From contig CAIKRN010000056.1 in the NCBI GenBank assembly GCA_903829855.1, forward strand, positions 1 through 32,667: DNA of 32,667 nucleotides, in the 5' to 3' direction. The translations under genes and the position numbers were made by a program. The first letter of the stretch is position 1; every line of letters starts with the position of its first letter. The DNA comes from an uncultured Opitutia bacterium (GTDB lineage Bacteria > Verrucomicrobiota > Verrucomicrobiia > Opitutales > UBA953). Shown here in pieces: positions 1-9,100 of this stretch. The notes under the pieces were generated by a model. That model was not told where the DNA came from, ran no database searches, and saw nothing but the letters and a program-made list of their open reading frames with translations.

Positions 1-50
1 CTCGCCTGGATTGTCTCCGCGCTCTTATATCAGACAGTCATCCGCCTCTC

Positions 51-200
51 ATGAACCTCGAAGCCATCATTGTTGGAGCCGTAGTCGGCGCGGCCGCGGG
101 CTGGTTAGTCCGCCGATGGATCGTCGCCGCTCAGCGACGCAAAGAGGGAGGTTGCGCGGGCGACTGCGGTTGCGCGACCAAACTGAAGCCGAAGAAGTGA
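51..200 (+). CDS. Small FeoB-associated-type Cys-rich membrane protein (49 aa)
   Basis: Manual translation: MNLEAIIVGAVVGAAAGWLVRRWIVAAQRRKEGGCAGDCGCATKLKPKK*. One N-terminal TM helix followed by a GGCxGDCGC Cys cluster, the usual layout of FeoB-associated Cys-rich membrane proteins. Below the ORF track size cutoff; the listed 65 aa ORF is another frame. Confidence 0.7.
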   Translation: MNLEAIIVGAVVGAAAGWLVRRWIVAAQRRKEGGCAGDCGCATKLKPKK

Positions 201-203
201 ACG

Positions 204-228
204 GGTAGGGGCGCGACGGCGTCGCGTC
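204..228 (+). repeat. GGTAGGG + hairpin dispersed repeat, copy 1
   Basis: GGTAGGGGCGCGACGGCGTCGCGTC; hairpin CGCGAC-GGC-GTCGCG. 22/25 identical to 13919-13943. Confidence 0.6.
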
Positions 229-251
229 TGCTCAGCATCAATTATTCCGCC

Positions 252-1277
252 TTACGCCGGCTGTTGCTGGCTGAGGCAGTGCAGCGCGCCGCCTTCAATG
301 AGTAGCAAGCGGCAGTCGATGCCGACGATATTGCGTCCGGGGAAGCAATCGCCAACGATGCCCATGGCGACTTTATCGGAGTCCTGTCCGTAGAGCGGCA
401 CGAGGACGCCGCCGTTCACGATGAGGAAGTTCGCGTGGCTTGGGGGTAGGTCGCGACCGGCGAGGCGAATGGCTTTAGGTAAAGGGAGTTCGAGGATGTC
501 GAGACGCTGGCCGCGCGGGCGCATCTCGCGCAGGCGCCGCAGGTTTTCCTGCATGGGGGCATAATTGGGCGAGGCCTTATCGGCTTCGCTGACGGCGAGG
601 ATCGTGCGCGGCGCGATGAAGCGGGCGAGGTTGTCGATGTGGCCATCCGTGTCGTCGTTGGCAAGGCCTTCACCAATCCAGAGGAGTTCGTCGATCGCCA
701 GGCCATCGCGGATTGCCGCGTGGAACGCGGCATCATCGCGACCGTCGGCGCGATTCGGATTATTCTGCACGGCTTCGGTGGTGAGGAGTAGGCCGTCGCC
801 GGAGACTTCGATGCCGCCGCCTTCGAGCTCGAAGGGGTAGCTGAATTTTTTCAGCCCGAGTCGCTGGGCGATTTTCCCGGGGACTTGATTATCGAGGGAG
901 GCTTCGAATTTACCACCCCAACCGTGGAATTCCCAGTCGGTGAGGGCGAGCTCTTTGGACTGATCGTTCTTGATGAAGATGGGGCCGTGATCGCGGCACC
1001 ACACATCGTCGGTGGCGATGTCCGTGAGTTCGATCACGGAGAGATCCGCCTTGGCTGCTTTCAGTTCGCGTTCGGCCTCGCTGCGTAGCTTACCCGCGGC
1101 GTTGATTTTCACCGGTTGGAATTTTGAAATCGCGGCGGCGAACTCGGCGAACTTGGCGGGCACCAAATCGTAATGCCCCGGCCAGAGCGTCGGGTTAGAC
1201 GGCCAAGAGAGCCAAGTCGCAGACTGGGTTTCCCATTCCGCTGGCATGCGGAAACCGAGGGAGCGTGGCGTGGACAT
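252..1277 (-). CDS. aguA: Agmatine deiminase (porphyromonas-type peptidyl-arginine deiminase family)
   Basis: 341 aa; MPAEWETQSATWLSWP, DDVWCRDHGPIF, EGGGIEVSGDGLLLTTE, NDDTDGHIDNLARF and C-terminal GGALHCLSQQQP motifs. Confidence 0.93.
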   Translation of the reverse strand: MSTPRSLGFRMPAEWETQSATWLSWPSNPTLWPGHYDLVPAKFAEFAAAISKFQPVKINAAGKLRSEAERELKAAKADLSVIELTDIATDDVWCRDHGPIFIKNDQSKELALTDWEFHGWGGKFEASLDNQVPGKIAQRLGLKKFSYPFELEGGGIEVSGDGLLLTTEAVQNNPNRADGRDDAAFHAAIRDGLAIDELLWIGEGLANDDTDGHIDNLARFIAPRTILAVSEADKASPNYAPMQENLRRLREMRPRGQRLDILELPLPKAIRLAGRDLPPSHANFLIVNGGVLVPLYGQDSDKVAMGIVGDCFPGRNIVGIDCRLLLIEGGALHCLSQQQPA

Positions 1278-1285
1278 GCGGAAGG

Positions 1286-2155
1286 TCAGTCGCGCAAGCG
1301 GCGAGTCAGGTCCGTGTACGCGTCGATGCGGCGGTCACGGAAAAACGGCCAGATTCGGCGGAACTCGCGCTGCTTCACCAAGTCGCAATCGGCGAGAAGC
1401 ACTTCCTCTTTGTCGATGGAGGCCCGGGCGACAATTTCACCGTAGGGGTCGGAGACGAAACTCTGGCCCCAGAATTGGGTCCGGCCCTCGGTGCCGACCC
1501 GATTGGTCGCGGCGACATAGCAACCATTGGCGACGCCGTGACCACGCTGGACGGTTTCCCAGGCGTTATGTTGAGCCTGGCCGAGTGCGGCCTTTTCTTC
1601 GGGCAGCCAGCCGATCGCTGTTGGGTAGAAGAGAATTTGAGCACCACCGAGCGCGGTGAGGCGGGCGGCTTCAGGGTACCATTGGTCCCAGCAGATCAAG
1701 ACGCCGATATCGCCGTGGGCCGTCTTCCAGGTGCGGAAGCCGAGATCACCTGGCGTGAAGTAGAATTTCTCCTCAAACCCGGGGTCCTGCGGGATGTGCA
1801 TCTTGCGGTACTTACCGAGCACGGTGCCATCGGCGTCGATGACGGCAGCAGTGTTGTGGTAGACTTCGCTGCCGCGCGCTTCGAAGAGTGGCGCGATAAT
1901 GACGACGCCGAGACGCTGTGCGACCTTGGCGAGTTCGGTGACCGACGGGCCCGTCTCGATGGGCTCAGCGAGGTCGAAGTTCTTCGGGTCCTGATTGATG
2001 CAGAAATACTTCGTCGTGAACATCTCCTGCAGGCCGATGATTTTGGCGCCCTTCGCCGCTGCCTCTTCAATACGCGGAATCGTCCTCCGGACATTGGCCG
2101 CCGGGGTGTCCTCGGCGGTGAGCTGGATGAGACCGACGCGGACGGAGTCAGCCAT
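1286..2155 (-). CDS. aguB: N-carbamoylputrescine amidase (nitrilase superfamily)
   Basis: Start set at MADSVRVGLIQLTAED; nitrilase motifs LQEMFTTKYFC, GKYRKMHIPQDPGFEEKFYFTPGDLGF, GVLICWDQWYPEAAR. The 447 aa ORF in the track is an N-terminal over-extension. Confidence 0.93.
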   Translation of the reverse strand: MADSVRVGLIQLTAEDTPAANVRRTIPRIEEAAAKGAKIIGLQEMFTTKYFCINQDPKNFDLAEPIETGPSVTELAKVAQRLGVVIIAPLFEARGSEVYHNTAAVIDADGTVLGKYRKMHIPQDPGFEEKFYFTPGDLGFRTWKTAHGDIGVLICWDQWYPEAARLTALGGAQILFYPTAIGWLPEEKAALGQAQHNAWETVQRGHGVANGCYVAATNRVGTEGRTQFWGQSFVSDPYGEIVARASIDKEEVLLADCDLVKQREFRRIWPFFRDRRIDAYTDLTRRLRD

Positions 2156-2166
2156 GGCGCGGGTCG

Positions 2167-3051
2167 TCAGTAGACGAGCTTGTTGATCGGATACTCCACG
2201 ATGCCTTCGGCGCCGGAAGCCTTGAGCGTCGGGATAAACTCGCGGGCCTGGCGGGCATCGATGATCGTCTCCACGGCAATCCAAGCAGGATTGCTGAGGG
2301 GCGAGACGGTCGGATTCCGCAGGGAGGGAAGGGCGGCGGCTACTTTTTCGAGCGCGTCCTTCGGGAGATTGAATTTCAGCCCGACCATATGCTGGGCGGC
2401 GAGGGCGCCTTGGAGCATCAGGACAATCTGCTCGATTTTGGCACGCTTGGCAGGATTCGCCCATGCAGCCTTGTTCGCCACGAGCACCGTGGTGGTCTCC
2501 ATTAACTGGGCGACGATGCGGAGCTTGTTGGCCTTGATGGAGGAGCCGGTTTCCGTGATGTCGACAATCGCATCGGCGAGCTCGGGGACTTTTACCTCGG
2601 TCGCACCCCAGGAGAATTCGACTTCGCATTCGACGCCTTGTGCTTTGAACCAGCGACGGGTGGTTTCGACGAGTTCGGTGGCCACGCGTTTGCCGGCCAA
2701 GTCCTTGGCGGTCTGGACAGGAGAAGCTTCCGGGACGCAGAGGACCCAGCGGGATTTCTGGGCCGAGGCGCGACTGTAGATAAGTTCGCAGACCTGGACG
2801 ACGTCGGCGTTATTTTCCTGGACCCAATCTTGGCCCGTTAGGCCGCAGTCGAAGAAGCCGTGCTCGACATAACGGGCGACTTCTTGGGCGCGGATGAAGC
2901 GGCCATCGAGGGCGGGGTCATCGAAAGATGGGCGGTACGAGCGGCTACTCTTGGTCACCGGGAACCCGGCACGGGCGAACAGCTGGAGGGTTGCCTCCTC
3001 TAGGCTACCCTTGGGTAGACCGAGCATCAGTTTGGCGGCTTCCTGACTCAT
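2167..3051 (-). CDS. hisG: ATP phosphoribosyltransferase, long form with C-terminal regulatory domain
   Basis: Start likely at MSQEAAKLMLGLPKGSLEEATLQLF; GLTGQDWVQEN; DIVDITETGSSIKANKLRI; HisG_C-like GLKFNLPKDALEKVAAALPSLRNPTVSPL. Confidence 0.93.
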   Translation of the reverse strand: MSQEAAKLMLGLPKGSLEEATLQLFARAGFPVTKSSRSYRPSFDDPALDGRFIRAQEVARYVEHGFFDCGLTGQDWVQENNADVVQVCELIYSRASAQKSRWVLCVPEASPVQTAKDLAGKRVATELVETTRRWFKAQGVECEVEFSWGATEVKVPELADAIVDITETGSSIKANKLRIVAQLMETTTVLVANKAAWANPAKRAKIEQIVLMLQGALAAQHMVGLKFNLPKDALEKVAAALPSLRNPTVSPLSNPAWIAVETIIDARQAREFIPTLKASGAEGIVEYPINKLVY

Positions 3052-3146
3052 AGGACACTTGAGGAAGCCCACCCTACGGCCCTCCGCAAGCATTAAGGGG
3101 TTGACTAGGGTGGGGTGCGAAAAGACCCTAATATTACCCAAATCCT

Positions 3147-3533
3147 ATGCAGCGCCCTCTGCTTCTCCTCGCCGTTTCCGCCTTTCTCGTCGCTTGCGAA
3201 ACGACCAATAATTCTTCGGCCAACGCCGACGCGGGCCCGCGTTTTTCGTGGCAGAAGGATGTTCCTGCCGCCCCAGTCGCCGTCGATAACACCCGCACTT
3301 CCATTGTCGCCGTGAACAAGGAATTCAGCCTGCTCGAGCTCTCTCGGGCTGAGAAGGCTGAGCCGAAGTCCCGCCTGCAGCTTTCGAAGGCTGGCAAGCA
3401 AGTCATCGTCGAAGTGATCAAGGCTGACGAGAAGACCACCATTGTTGGCATCGTCGCCGGTCAGTCGGGTGTTCCCGAATTTAAGGTCGGAGACAACGTC
3501 CCGGTTGCCGTCGTCGCTGCCCCTGCCCAGTAA
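3147..3533 (+). CDS. Small predicted lipoprotein of unknown function
   Basis: MQRPLLLLAVSAFLVACETT: signal peptide with lipobox LVAC; followed by an intrinsic terminator. Confidence 0.75.
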   Translation: MQRPLLLLAVSAFLVACETTNNSSANADAGPRFSWQKDVPAAPVAVDNTRTSIVAVNKEFSLLELSRAEKAEPKSRLQLSKAGKQVIVEVIKADEKTTIVGIVAGQSGVPEFKVGDNVPVAVVAAPAQ

Positions 3534-3562
3534 GGGTGGGAGTCACACCCCCGTGACAGAAG

Positions 3563-3593
3563 GACCCGCTGGCTCAGGCCGCGGGTCTTTTTT
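3563..3593 (+). terminator. Rho-independent terminator after the lipoprotein gene
   Basis: GACCCGC-N11-GCGGGTC followed by TTTTTT. Confidence 0.8.
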
Positions 3594-3687
3594 GTCTACG
3601 GATACCTCGATAAATGCCATTTTTAAGGGCTTTTCCCGTCCGCCATTGACCCTTGTGGATGGCATGCCTACTGCTCGATTTTAAACC

Positions 3688-4476
3688 GTGTCGATGAACC
3701 TTGATCCATCCATGCCCCGAAGGGGCGGAGCGCTGCGCAAGTTGCTCACGATGCTTTGCGGGATTACCCTCTTTGTGGTCGTGGTGGCGGTCTTGGGGGT
3801 CTGGGCCATCGGACGATTCGCGCCCAAACTCCTCGACGCCACCCTCGCCTCTAAGACCGGCGCCCACCTGGCGGTCGATTCCAATGATTCGAACCTATTC
3901 CTTGGTCGCCTCGACTTCGGGGGCGTGGTCATCACCAACCCTTCCCGCTGGACGGAATCGGAGTTTCTCCGGGTAAAGCGACTCTCTCTGGATGTCGACA
4001 CGCTGTCGTTTCTCGAAGGGGGAAGTCGGACCGTGCACGACGCCGAACTCGATATCGACCGACTAGTGATTGTCGGGAAAGCTAATTTTCTCACCGACAA
4101 CAATGCGAAGGACATCGGTAACGGCCTCAAGTCGGCCGACAAGCCAGGCGCGCCATCCGCTGGTCCGGCATCGACCCCGCCGTCCGCTGGTCGCGCCCAA
4201 CCTTTCCATATCCAGCATCTTCGCGTTCGGGTTAATCGCATCACGGTCATCGCTGGCGATGGCACCCCGCAGCGCCGCATCGTGATTGATCGGGAATTTA
4301 ATTATGTCTTCGAAGCGCGGGATATCACCGACCATAACTTTGACGACAAGGTTTCCAAGCCGATGGGCAAACTGGCCCTGCAGTCGGCCGTGGAACAGCA
4401 GCCCGAGTTGCTGATGGATCTTGCGCGCGAGCGCCTCCGTAAATCCATCACCGAAAAGTTGCGCGAAGGAAAATAA
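3688..4476 (+). CDS. Membrane-anchored AsmA/DUF748-like protein
   Basis: N-terminal TM (LCGITLFVVVVAVLGVWAIGRF), then a region resembling AsmA-like proteins (LDFGGVVITNPSRWTESEFLRVKRLSLDVDTLS). GTG start. Confidence 0.6.
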   Translation: MSMNLDPSMPRRGGALRKLLTMLCGITLFVVVVAVLGVWAIGRFAPKLLDATLASKTGAHLAVDSNDSNLFLGRLDFGGVVITNPSRWTESEFLRVKRLSLDVDTLSFLEGGSRTVHDAELDIDRLVIVGKANFLTDNNAKDIGNGLKSADKPGAPSAGPASTPPSAGRAQPFHIQHLRVRVNRITVIAGDGTPQRRIVIDREFNYVFEARDITDHNFDDKVSKPMGKLALQSAVEQQPELLMDLARERLRKSITEKLREGK

Positions 4477-4481
4477 CTCTC

Positions 4482-4988
4482 ATGACCGACCTCCATTCAT
4501 CCTCTGAACAGCCACCCCTCGACGTCGCCACGCGCATCGCCGAGCTGGAAGGCCAGATTGCCTTGCTCAAGGACACCGTCCTGCGCAGCAATGCCGACCA
4601 ACAGAATCAGCAGCGACGCCATCAGCGCGAGCGCGAGGAACTCCGCAAGTTCGCTACGGCCGGGCTGGTCGAAGACCTCCTCCCGGCGCTAGATTCCTTG
4701 AACCTAGGGCTTGAGTCCGCCACGAAACAGACGGATGGCCGAGCCGTCGGTGAAGGCTTCCGCATGGCGGTCGGACAGCTCCGCTCAATTCTTTCCTCCC
4801 AAGGCCTCGCCGAAGTAAATCCGCTGGGCCAGCCTTTCGATCCGTCTCGGCATGAAGCTGTCGGCCAAGAGCCAAGCACCAGCACCCCGGAGGGTTCCGT
4901 GTGCCGCGTCGCGCGCTCCGGCTGGTTGCTGCATGACCGCGTCATTCGCCCTGCCGCGGTCTTTGTTTCTTCCGGCGTCGCCAAGTAA
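4482..4988 (+). CDS. grpE: Nucleotide exchange factor GrpE
   Basis: Coiled-coil N-terminus; LVEDLLPALDSLNLGLE, GFRMAVGQLRSILSSQGLAEVNPLGQPFDPSRHEAV; directly upstream of dnaJ. Confidence 0.93.
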   Translation: MTDLHSSSEQPPLDVATRIAELEGQIALLKDTVLRSNADQQNQQRRHQREREELRKFATAGLVEDLLPALDSLNLGLESATKQTDGRAVGEGFRMAVGQLRSILSSQGLAEVNPLGQPFDPSRHEAVGQEPSTSTPEGSVCRVARSGWLLHDRVIRPAAVFVSSGVAK

Positions 4989-4997
4989 CTTCCTCCG

Positions 4998-6140
4998 ATG
5001 GCTGACGAATATTACACCTTACTCGGCGTCGCGAAGTCCGCGACTGCCGACGACCTCAAAAAGGCCTATCGCAAGAAGGCGATGGAGTTCCACCCCGACC
5101 GGAATCCGGGCAACAAGGAAGCTGAGGAAAAATTCAAGAAGGTCTCCCGCGCCTATGAGGTGCTCGGCGATGACGCGAAGCGGAAGCTTTATGATCAACA
5201 CGGCGAAGCAGCTTTTGATCCCAGCATGGGCGGAGGCCCTGGACGCGGTTCGGCGGGCGGTGGCTTCCGGGGCGCCGATCCCCGCGATATTTTTGAGCAG
5301 ATGTTCGGCGGCGGCGGCGGAAACTTCTCGGATATGTTCGGCGGTGGCGGTGGCGCGGCGAATGATAATGCGGGCGAAGACCTGCGCGTAGATTTAAAGA
5401 TTACCCTCGAAGAAGCGGCCGAAGGCGTGGAACGAAAGATTCCCTATCGCAAGCATGTCGCCTGCACCAAGTGCTCTGGCTCTGGCGCGGAGCCGGGCGC
5501 CAAGAAAACCCGTTGCCCTACCTGTCATGGTCATGGGCAGGTGGTTCGTTCGCAGGGGTTCTTTTCGATGAAGCAGACCTGCCCTGCTTGCGGGGGCGAA
5601 GGTGAGCGCATCGATAAGCCCTGTCGCCCGTGCGCCGGTGAAGGCCGGGTAATCGCGGAATCCCATGTCACGGTGCGCATCCCGCCAGGCGTGGATACCG
5701 GCACCAAACTCCGTTCTTCTAATAACGGCTCCGCCGGCCGCCGTGGCGCCGCCGCAGGTGATTTATATGTCTATATCACCGTCCAAGAACACGAACTTTT
5801 TGAACGCGATGATGACGACCTCGCCTGCAGCGTCCCCGTGAAATTCTCCGTGGCGGCCTTGGGCGGGAAAATTACCGTCCCGAAGCTTAAAGGTAAGACG
5901 GTACTCAGCGTGCCCGCAGGGACGCAGGGCGGGACGGTTTTCCGGCTGCGCGGCGAGGGTATGCCACACCTCCGCGGTGGAGCGCATGGCGACTTACTCG
6001 TCCGCGTTGATATCGACGTGCCGAAGAAGATGAATGACACCGAGAAGAAGGCCTTGAAGGCCTATGCCGATGCCTGCGGTGATGAGGCCGCTCCGGTGTC
6101 CGAATCCTGGCGGACAAAGTTCAAGAAATTCTTCCCTTAA
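4998..6140 (+). CDS. dnaJ: Molecular chaperone DnaJ
   Basis: J-domain with HPD (FHPDRNPGN), G/F-rich region, four CxxCxGxG zinc motifs ([32 protein letters not shown]). Confidence 0.97.
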   Translation: MADEYYTLLGVAKSATADDLKKAYRKKAMEFHPDRNPGNKEAEEKFKKVSRAYEVLGDDAKRKLYDQHGEAAFDPSMGGGPGRGSAGGGFRGADPRDIFEQMFGGGGGNFSDMFGGGGGAANDNAGEDLRVDLKITLEEAAEGVERKIPYRKHVACTKCSGSGAEPGAKKTRCPTCHGHGQVVRSQGFFSMKQTCPACGGEGERIDKPCRPCAGEGRVIAESHVTVRIPPGVDTGTKLRSSNNGSAGRRGAAAGDLYVYITVQEHELFERDDDDLACSVPVKFSVAALGGKITVPKLKGKTVLSVPAGTQGGTVFRLRGEGMPHLRGGAHGDLLVRVDIDVPKKMNDTEKKALKAYADACGDEAAPVSESWRTKFKKFFP

Positions 6141-6151
6141 GCCCCTTGCTC

Positions 6152-6171
6152 GCGGGGCTCGCCCCGCCCTA
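6152..6171 (-). repeat. GTAGGG + hairpin dispersed repeat (minus orientation)
   Basis: Plus strand GCGGGGC-TC-GCCCCGC-CCTAC; shares GCCCCGCCCTAC with the 14016-14042 copy. Confidence 0.5.
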
Positions 6172-6181
6172 CAGTCAGCCT

Positions 6182-7108
6182 ATGCCACGTGACCCGGGAC
6201 AGACCGAACGCCTCGTGCGTCGCCTCCGCTGGGAGGAGTTGGACGCGGCCTGGTTGCGAGCGTTTGTCGAACTCGCCCGCGCGGAAGATTTAGCCGGCGC
6301 CGGCTTGGCGCGGCGGCCATTGCGACCTGGTGATCCCTCGGCCGATTTGCTGGGAGGCACGGCCCGGGCGCGGGCGCGCATTGTCACCCGCCGTCCCGCT
6401 GTGATTGCCGGCCTCGGACTCCTGGAAATCGTCTTCGCGGCGTATGGCCACCGCTGTCATGCGAAGCCGCTCGCCTATGATGGGCAATTCGTCCCAGCCG
6501 ATACCGCGGTGGCCGAAGTCGAAGGCCCCGCCGCCGATTTACTTTCCGCCGAACGGATTCTGCTCAACTTCCTCCAACGCCTTTGTGGCGTCGCTACGCG
6601 CACGCGGGAGCACGTCCTTGCGCTCGGTTCCTCGCCAACCAAACTGCTCGATACGCGGAAGACGACGCCGGGCTTCCGGATGCTGGAGAAATATGCGGTC
6701 GGCCAAGGCGGCGGGTATAATCACCGACTCGGCCTTTTTGACCGTATCATGGTGAAGGATAATCACCTGGCCGCCGGCTCCGCCGGGGCCGCCAAGCGGC
6801 TGACGGCTTTTGTCGAACGCGCCCGCGCGAGTCGCCCGGACTTGATTGTGGAAGTTGAAGTCGATCGTCTCGACCAAATCAAACCCGTGGTCACCGCGGG
6901 GGCTGATATCGTCTTGCTCGACAACTTTTCCATCGCGGATTTACGCGAGGCTATCCCCATGCTCCGAGGCAAGGCTTGGTCGGAGGTGAGCGGTGGCGTG
7001 AATATTGAAACATTGGGGGCGATTGGCACGCTGTCGCCCGACTTCGTTTCGTGTGGCGGCATCACTCACTCGGCTCCGTGGTGCGACCTTGGAATGGATT
7101 GGAGCTAA
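6182..7108 (+). CDS. nadC: Nicotinate-nucleotide pyrophosphorylase (carboxylating)
   Basis: ERILLNFLQRLCGVATRT, LLDTRKTTPGFRMLEKYAVGQGGGYNHRLGLFDRIMVKDNH, IEVEVDR-like, VSGGVNIETLGAIG. Start chosen at MPRDPGQTERLV. Confidence 0.95.
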   Translation: MPRDPGQTERLVRRLRWEELDAAWLRAFVELARAEDLAGAGLARRPLRPGDPSADLLGGTARARARIVTRRPAVIAGLGLLEIVFAAYGHRCHAKPLAYDGQFVPADTAVAEVEGPAADLLSAERILLNFLQRLCGVATRTREHVLALGSSPTKLLDTRKTTPGFRMLEKYAVGQGGGYNHRLGLFDRIMVKDNHLAAGSAGAAKRLTAFVERARASRPDLIVEVEVDRLDQIKPVVTAGADIVLLDNFSIADLREAIPMLRGKAWSEVSGGVNIETLGAIGTLSPDFVSCGGITHSAPWCDLGMDWS

Positions 7109-7110
7109 AC

Positions 7111-8100
7111 ATGTCAGCCCTCGACAGCAGTATCCTGCGGGCATTTTTGGAGGCCGATGGTGAGCCTGTCAGTGGCGACCGGTTGGCGAAAGAGTTGGGC
7201 GTTTCCCGGGTGGCCATCTGGAGTCGCCTGGAGCGCCTGCGGGCCGCGGGCTTTTCTTTTAAGGCATCAACTCGCAAGGGCTATCAATTGAAGTCGGTGC
7301 CGCGCGAATTAAACGCCGCCTTGCTTGATGCGCACTTGCGTCGGCTTAAGGTACAGACCGTGGTGGATTTTCTGGATGAGGTCGACAGCACGAACTCGGA
7401 GGCTGAGCGCCGGTTGGCTGTCGGCCAGGAAGCACCTTTCGGTGTGCTCGCTCGCGGCCAGCGGGCTGGTCGCGGCCGGCTTGGCCGGAAGTGGCATAGC
7501 ACGCAGGCCGGTAATCTTTATCTATCGTTAGCGTTCCGCCCCTTCATCCCCCCGGATCGGCTCAAGCCTTTCACGCTCTGGATGGGCTTGGCCTTGTGCG
7601 CACATATTCAGCAAGCCCACGGGCTTAAACTTGGCCTTAAGTGGCCAAACGATTTGCAGTCAGCCGATGGGCGTAAGGTCGCCGGTATGCTCACGGAGGC
7701 GCGCCTTGATGCCGACTCCGTGCGTGAATTAGTCTTCGGCTTAGGCCTGAACCTTACCGGGACCCCGAAAGATTTCCCGGCGGAAATCCGGACCACGGCG
7801 GGATCACTCGAATATGCCTTGGGCAGGCCGCTGGATGTCAATGCCGCGGCCGCGGATGTCATCGCCGCTTTATTCCGGGCATGGGAACAATTCGAAGAAG
7901 GCACCTGGTCTCGGTCCTTCAATAAACTTTGGCTAGCCCATGATGTCTTGGCGGGCAAGTCCGTCCGGGTGACCTTGCGTGGCGAACCTGTCGCCGGGGT
8001 GGTGGATGGCATTGATGCGGAGGGGTCTTTAATTCTTCGCACGGGCGGCGGCCGGCGGACGATGGTTTCTTCGGGTGAAGTCACCTTGCGCAAGCCGTGA
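7111..8100 (+). CDS. birA: Biotin-[acetyl-CoA-carboxylase] ligase with N-terminal HTH
   Basis: wHTH LAKELGVSRVAIWSRLERLRAAGF; EVDSTNSEAERR; GQRAGRGRLGRKWHS; LKWPNDLQ; KVAGMLTE. Confidence 0.94.
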   Translation: MSALDSSILRAFLEADGEPVSGDRLAKELGVSRVAIWSRLERLRAAGFSFKASTRKGYQLKSVPRELNAALLDAHLRRLKVQTVVDFLDEVDSTNSEAERRLAVGQEAPFGVLARGQRAGRGRLGRKWHSTQAGNLYLSLAFRPFIPPDRLKPFTLWMGLALCAHIQQAHGLKLGLKWPNDLQSADGRKVAGMLTEARLDADSVRELVFGLGLNLTGTPKDFPAEIRTTAGSLEYALGRPLDVNAAAADVIAALFRAWEQFEEGTWSRSFNKLWLAHDVLAGKSVRVTLRGEPVAGVVDGIDAEGSLILRTGGGRRTMVSSGEVTLRKP

Positions 8101-8144
8101 TCGACCAGCCTTGCTCCCCCCGCTCTTCTCGCTAGGTTTCCGCT

Positions 8145-8897
8145 GTGTCCATCTTCTGCCTCGATGTCGGCAATACGCACGCTCACTGGGGCGTGGTTGA
8201 AGGTCGCCGGGTTTTGGCCCATGGCGAGATCGCCACGCAGGCGTTGGATACGGCGGCCTTAACGGGCTTGCTGGCGGCGCAGTCACCTGCTGGTATCGCT
8301 CTAGCGAGCGTCGTCCCTAGAGTCACGGCGGTGATTCAGCCGGTCTTGATGAGCAGTGGGCGGCCTTTTTATCACTTACAACACGACACGGTTAAAGGGC
8401 TCGGGTTTGATTATCCCAAGCCTGCTGAAGTGGGCCAGGATCGGCTGGCGGATTGCGTCGGAGCTCAATTGGTCGCGGGTTCACCTGCGGTCATCATTGG
8501 GATGGGGACCGCTACAACGGTCGATATCCTTACGGAACGTGGCTATGCGGGCGGTATCATCGCCCCGGGGCTTGGCGTGATGACTCAATACTTGCATGAG
8601 CGGACGGCCTTGTTGCCTGCGCTGGATCCCGCTGCGCTCTTAGGTGGACCCGCGATTGGTAAGTCGACCATCGACGCCATGCGCGCGGGTTGTGCCCTCG
8701 GCTTCGCGGGGATGATGGGTGCGCTCCTCGATGGGGTCTGCGCCGAACTCATCCGTCAGGGTCAGTCCATGCCTAAGGTCATTGTGACGGGCGGGGCGGC
8801 GATTTACCTGCCGGCGGCTTGGCGGGATCGCGTCACCCATGAGCCACATTTAACCCTAATTGGCCTAGCCGAGGCTCACCGCCGCCAATTTTCATGA
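8145..8897 (+). CDS. coaX: Type III pantothenate kinase
   Basis: FCLDVGNTHAHWGVV, GLGFDYPKPAEVGQDRLADCVGA, IIGMGTATTVDIL, YAGGIIAPGLGVM, VIVTGGAA. GTG start. Confidence 0.94.
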   Translation: MSIFCLDVGNTHAHWGVVEGRRVLAHGEIATQALDTAALTGLLAAQSPAGIALASVVPRVTAVIQPVLMSSGRPFYHLQHDTVKGLGFDYPKPAEVGQDRLADCVGAQLVAGSPAVIIGMGTATTVDILTERGYAGGIIAPGLGVMTQYLHERTALLPALDPAALLGGPAIGKSTIDAMRAGCALGFAGMMGALLDGVCAELIRQGQSMPKVIVTGGAAIYLPAAWRDRVTHEPHLTLIGLAEAHRRQFS

Positions 8898-9100
8898 GTA
8901 AGACCGACCTCAGCCGGAAGCTTCGGTGGCTGGTGCCCCTCTTAGGGCTCGCCGTGATTATCCAGGCCGGCTTCTTTATTTACGCTCTCTTAGCCCACAA
9001 GCTGCCGCCGGTCTGGCCCATGCTGGCCGGGGACCTAGTCTTCTCGGCCTTGGTTTTGGGCGTTCTTTGGCGGACACTGGGTCGCCGAAGTAAGGGCTAA
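8894..9100 (+). CDS. Small membrane protein (68 aa), two predicted TM segments
   Basis: ATGA overlap with coaX; hydrophobic segments LVPLLGLAVIIQAGFFIYALL and WPMLAGDLVFSALVLGVLW. Confidence 0.65.
   Translation: MSKTDLSRKLRWLVPLLGLAVIIQAGFFIYALLAHKLPPVWPMLAGDLVFSALVLGVLWRTLGRRSKG

Noticed and set aside
1265-2173. 302-aa plus-strand ORF
   Set aside because: Antisense to aguB; the minus-strand reading has clear nitrilase motifs, so this is a shadow ORF in GC-rich DNA.
1286-2629. 447-aa minus ORF as a fusion protein
   Set aside because: N-terminal 150+ residues are an out-of-frame read of hisG; the conserved protein starts at MADSVRVG (2155).
3101-3134. TTGACT...TAATAT as a promoter for the lipoprotein gene
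   Set aside because: The spacer is 22 nt, too long for a standard sigma70 promoter.
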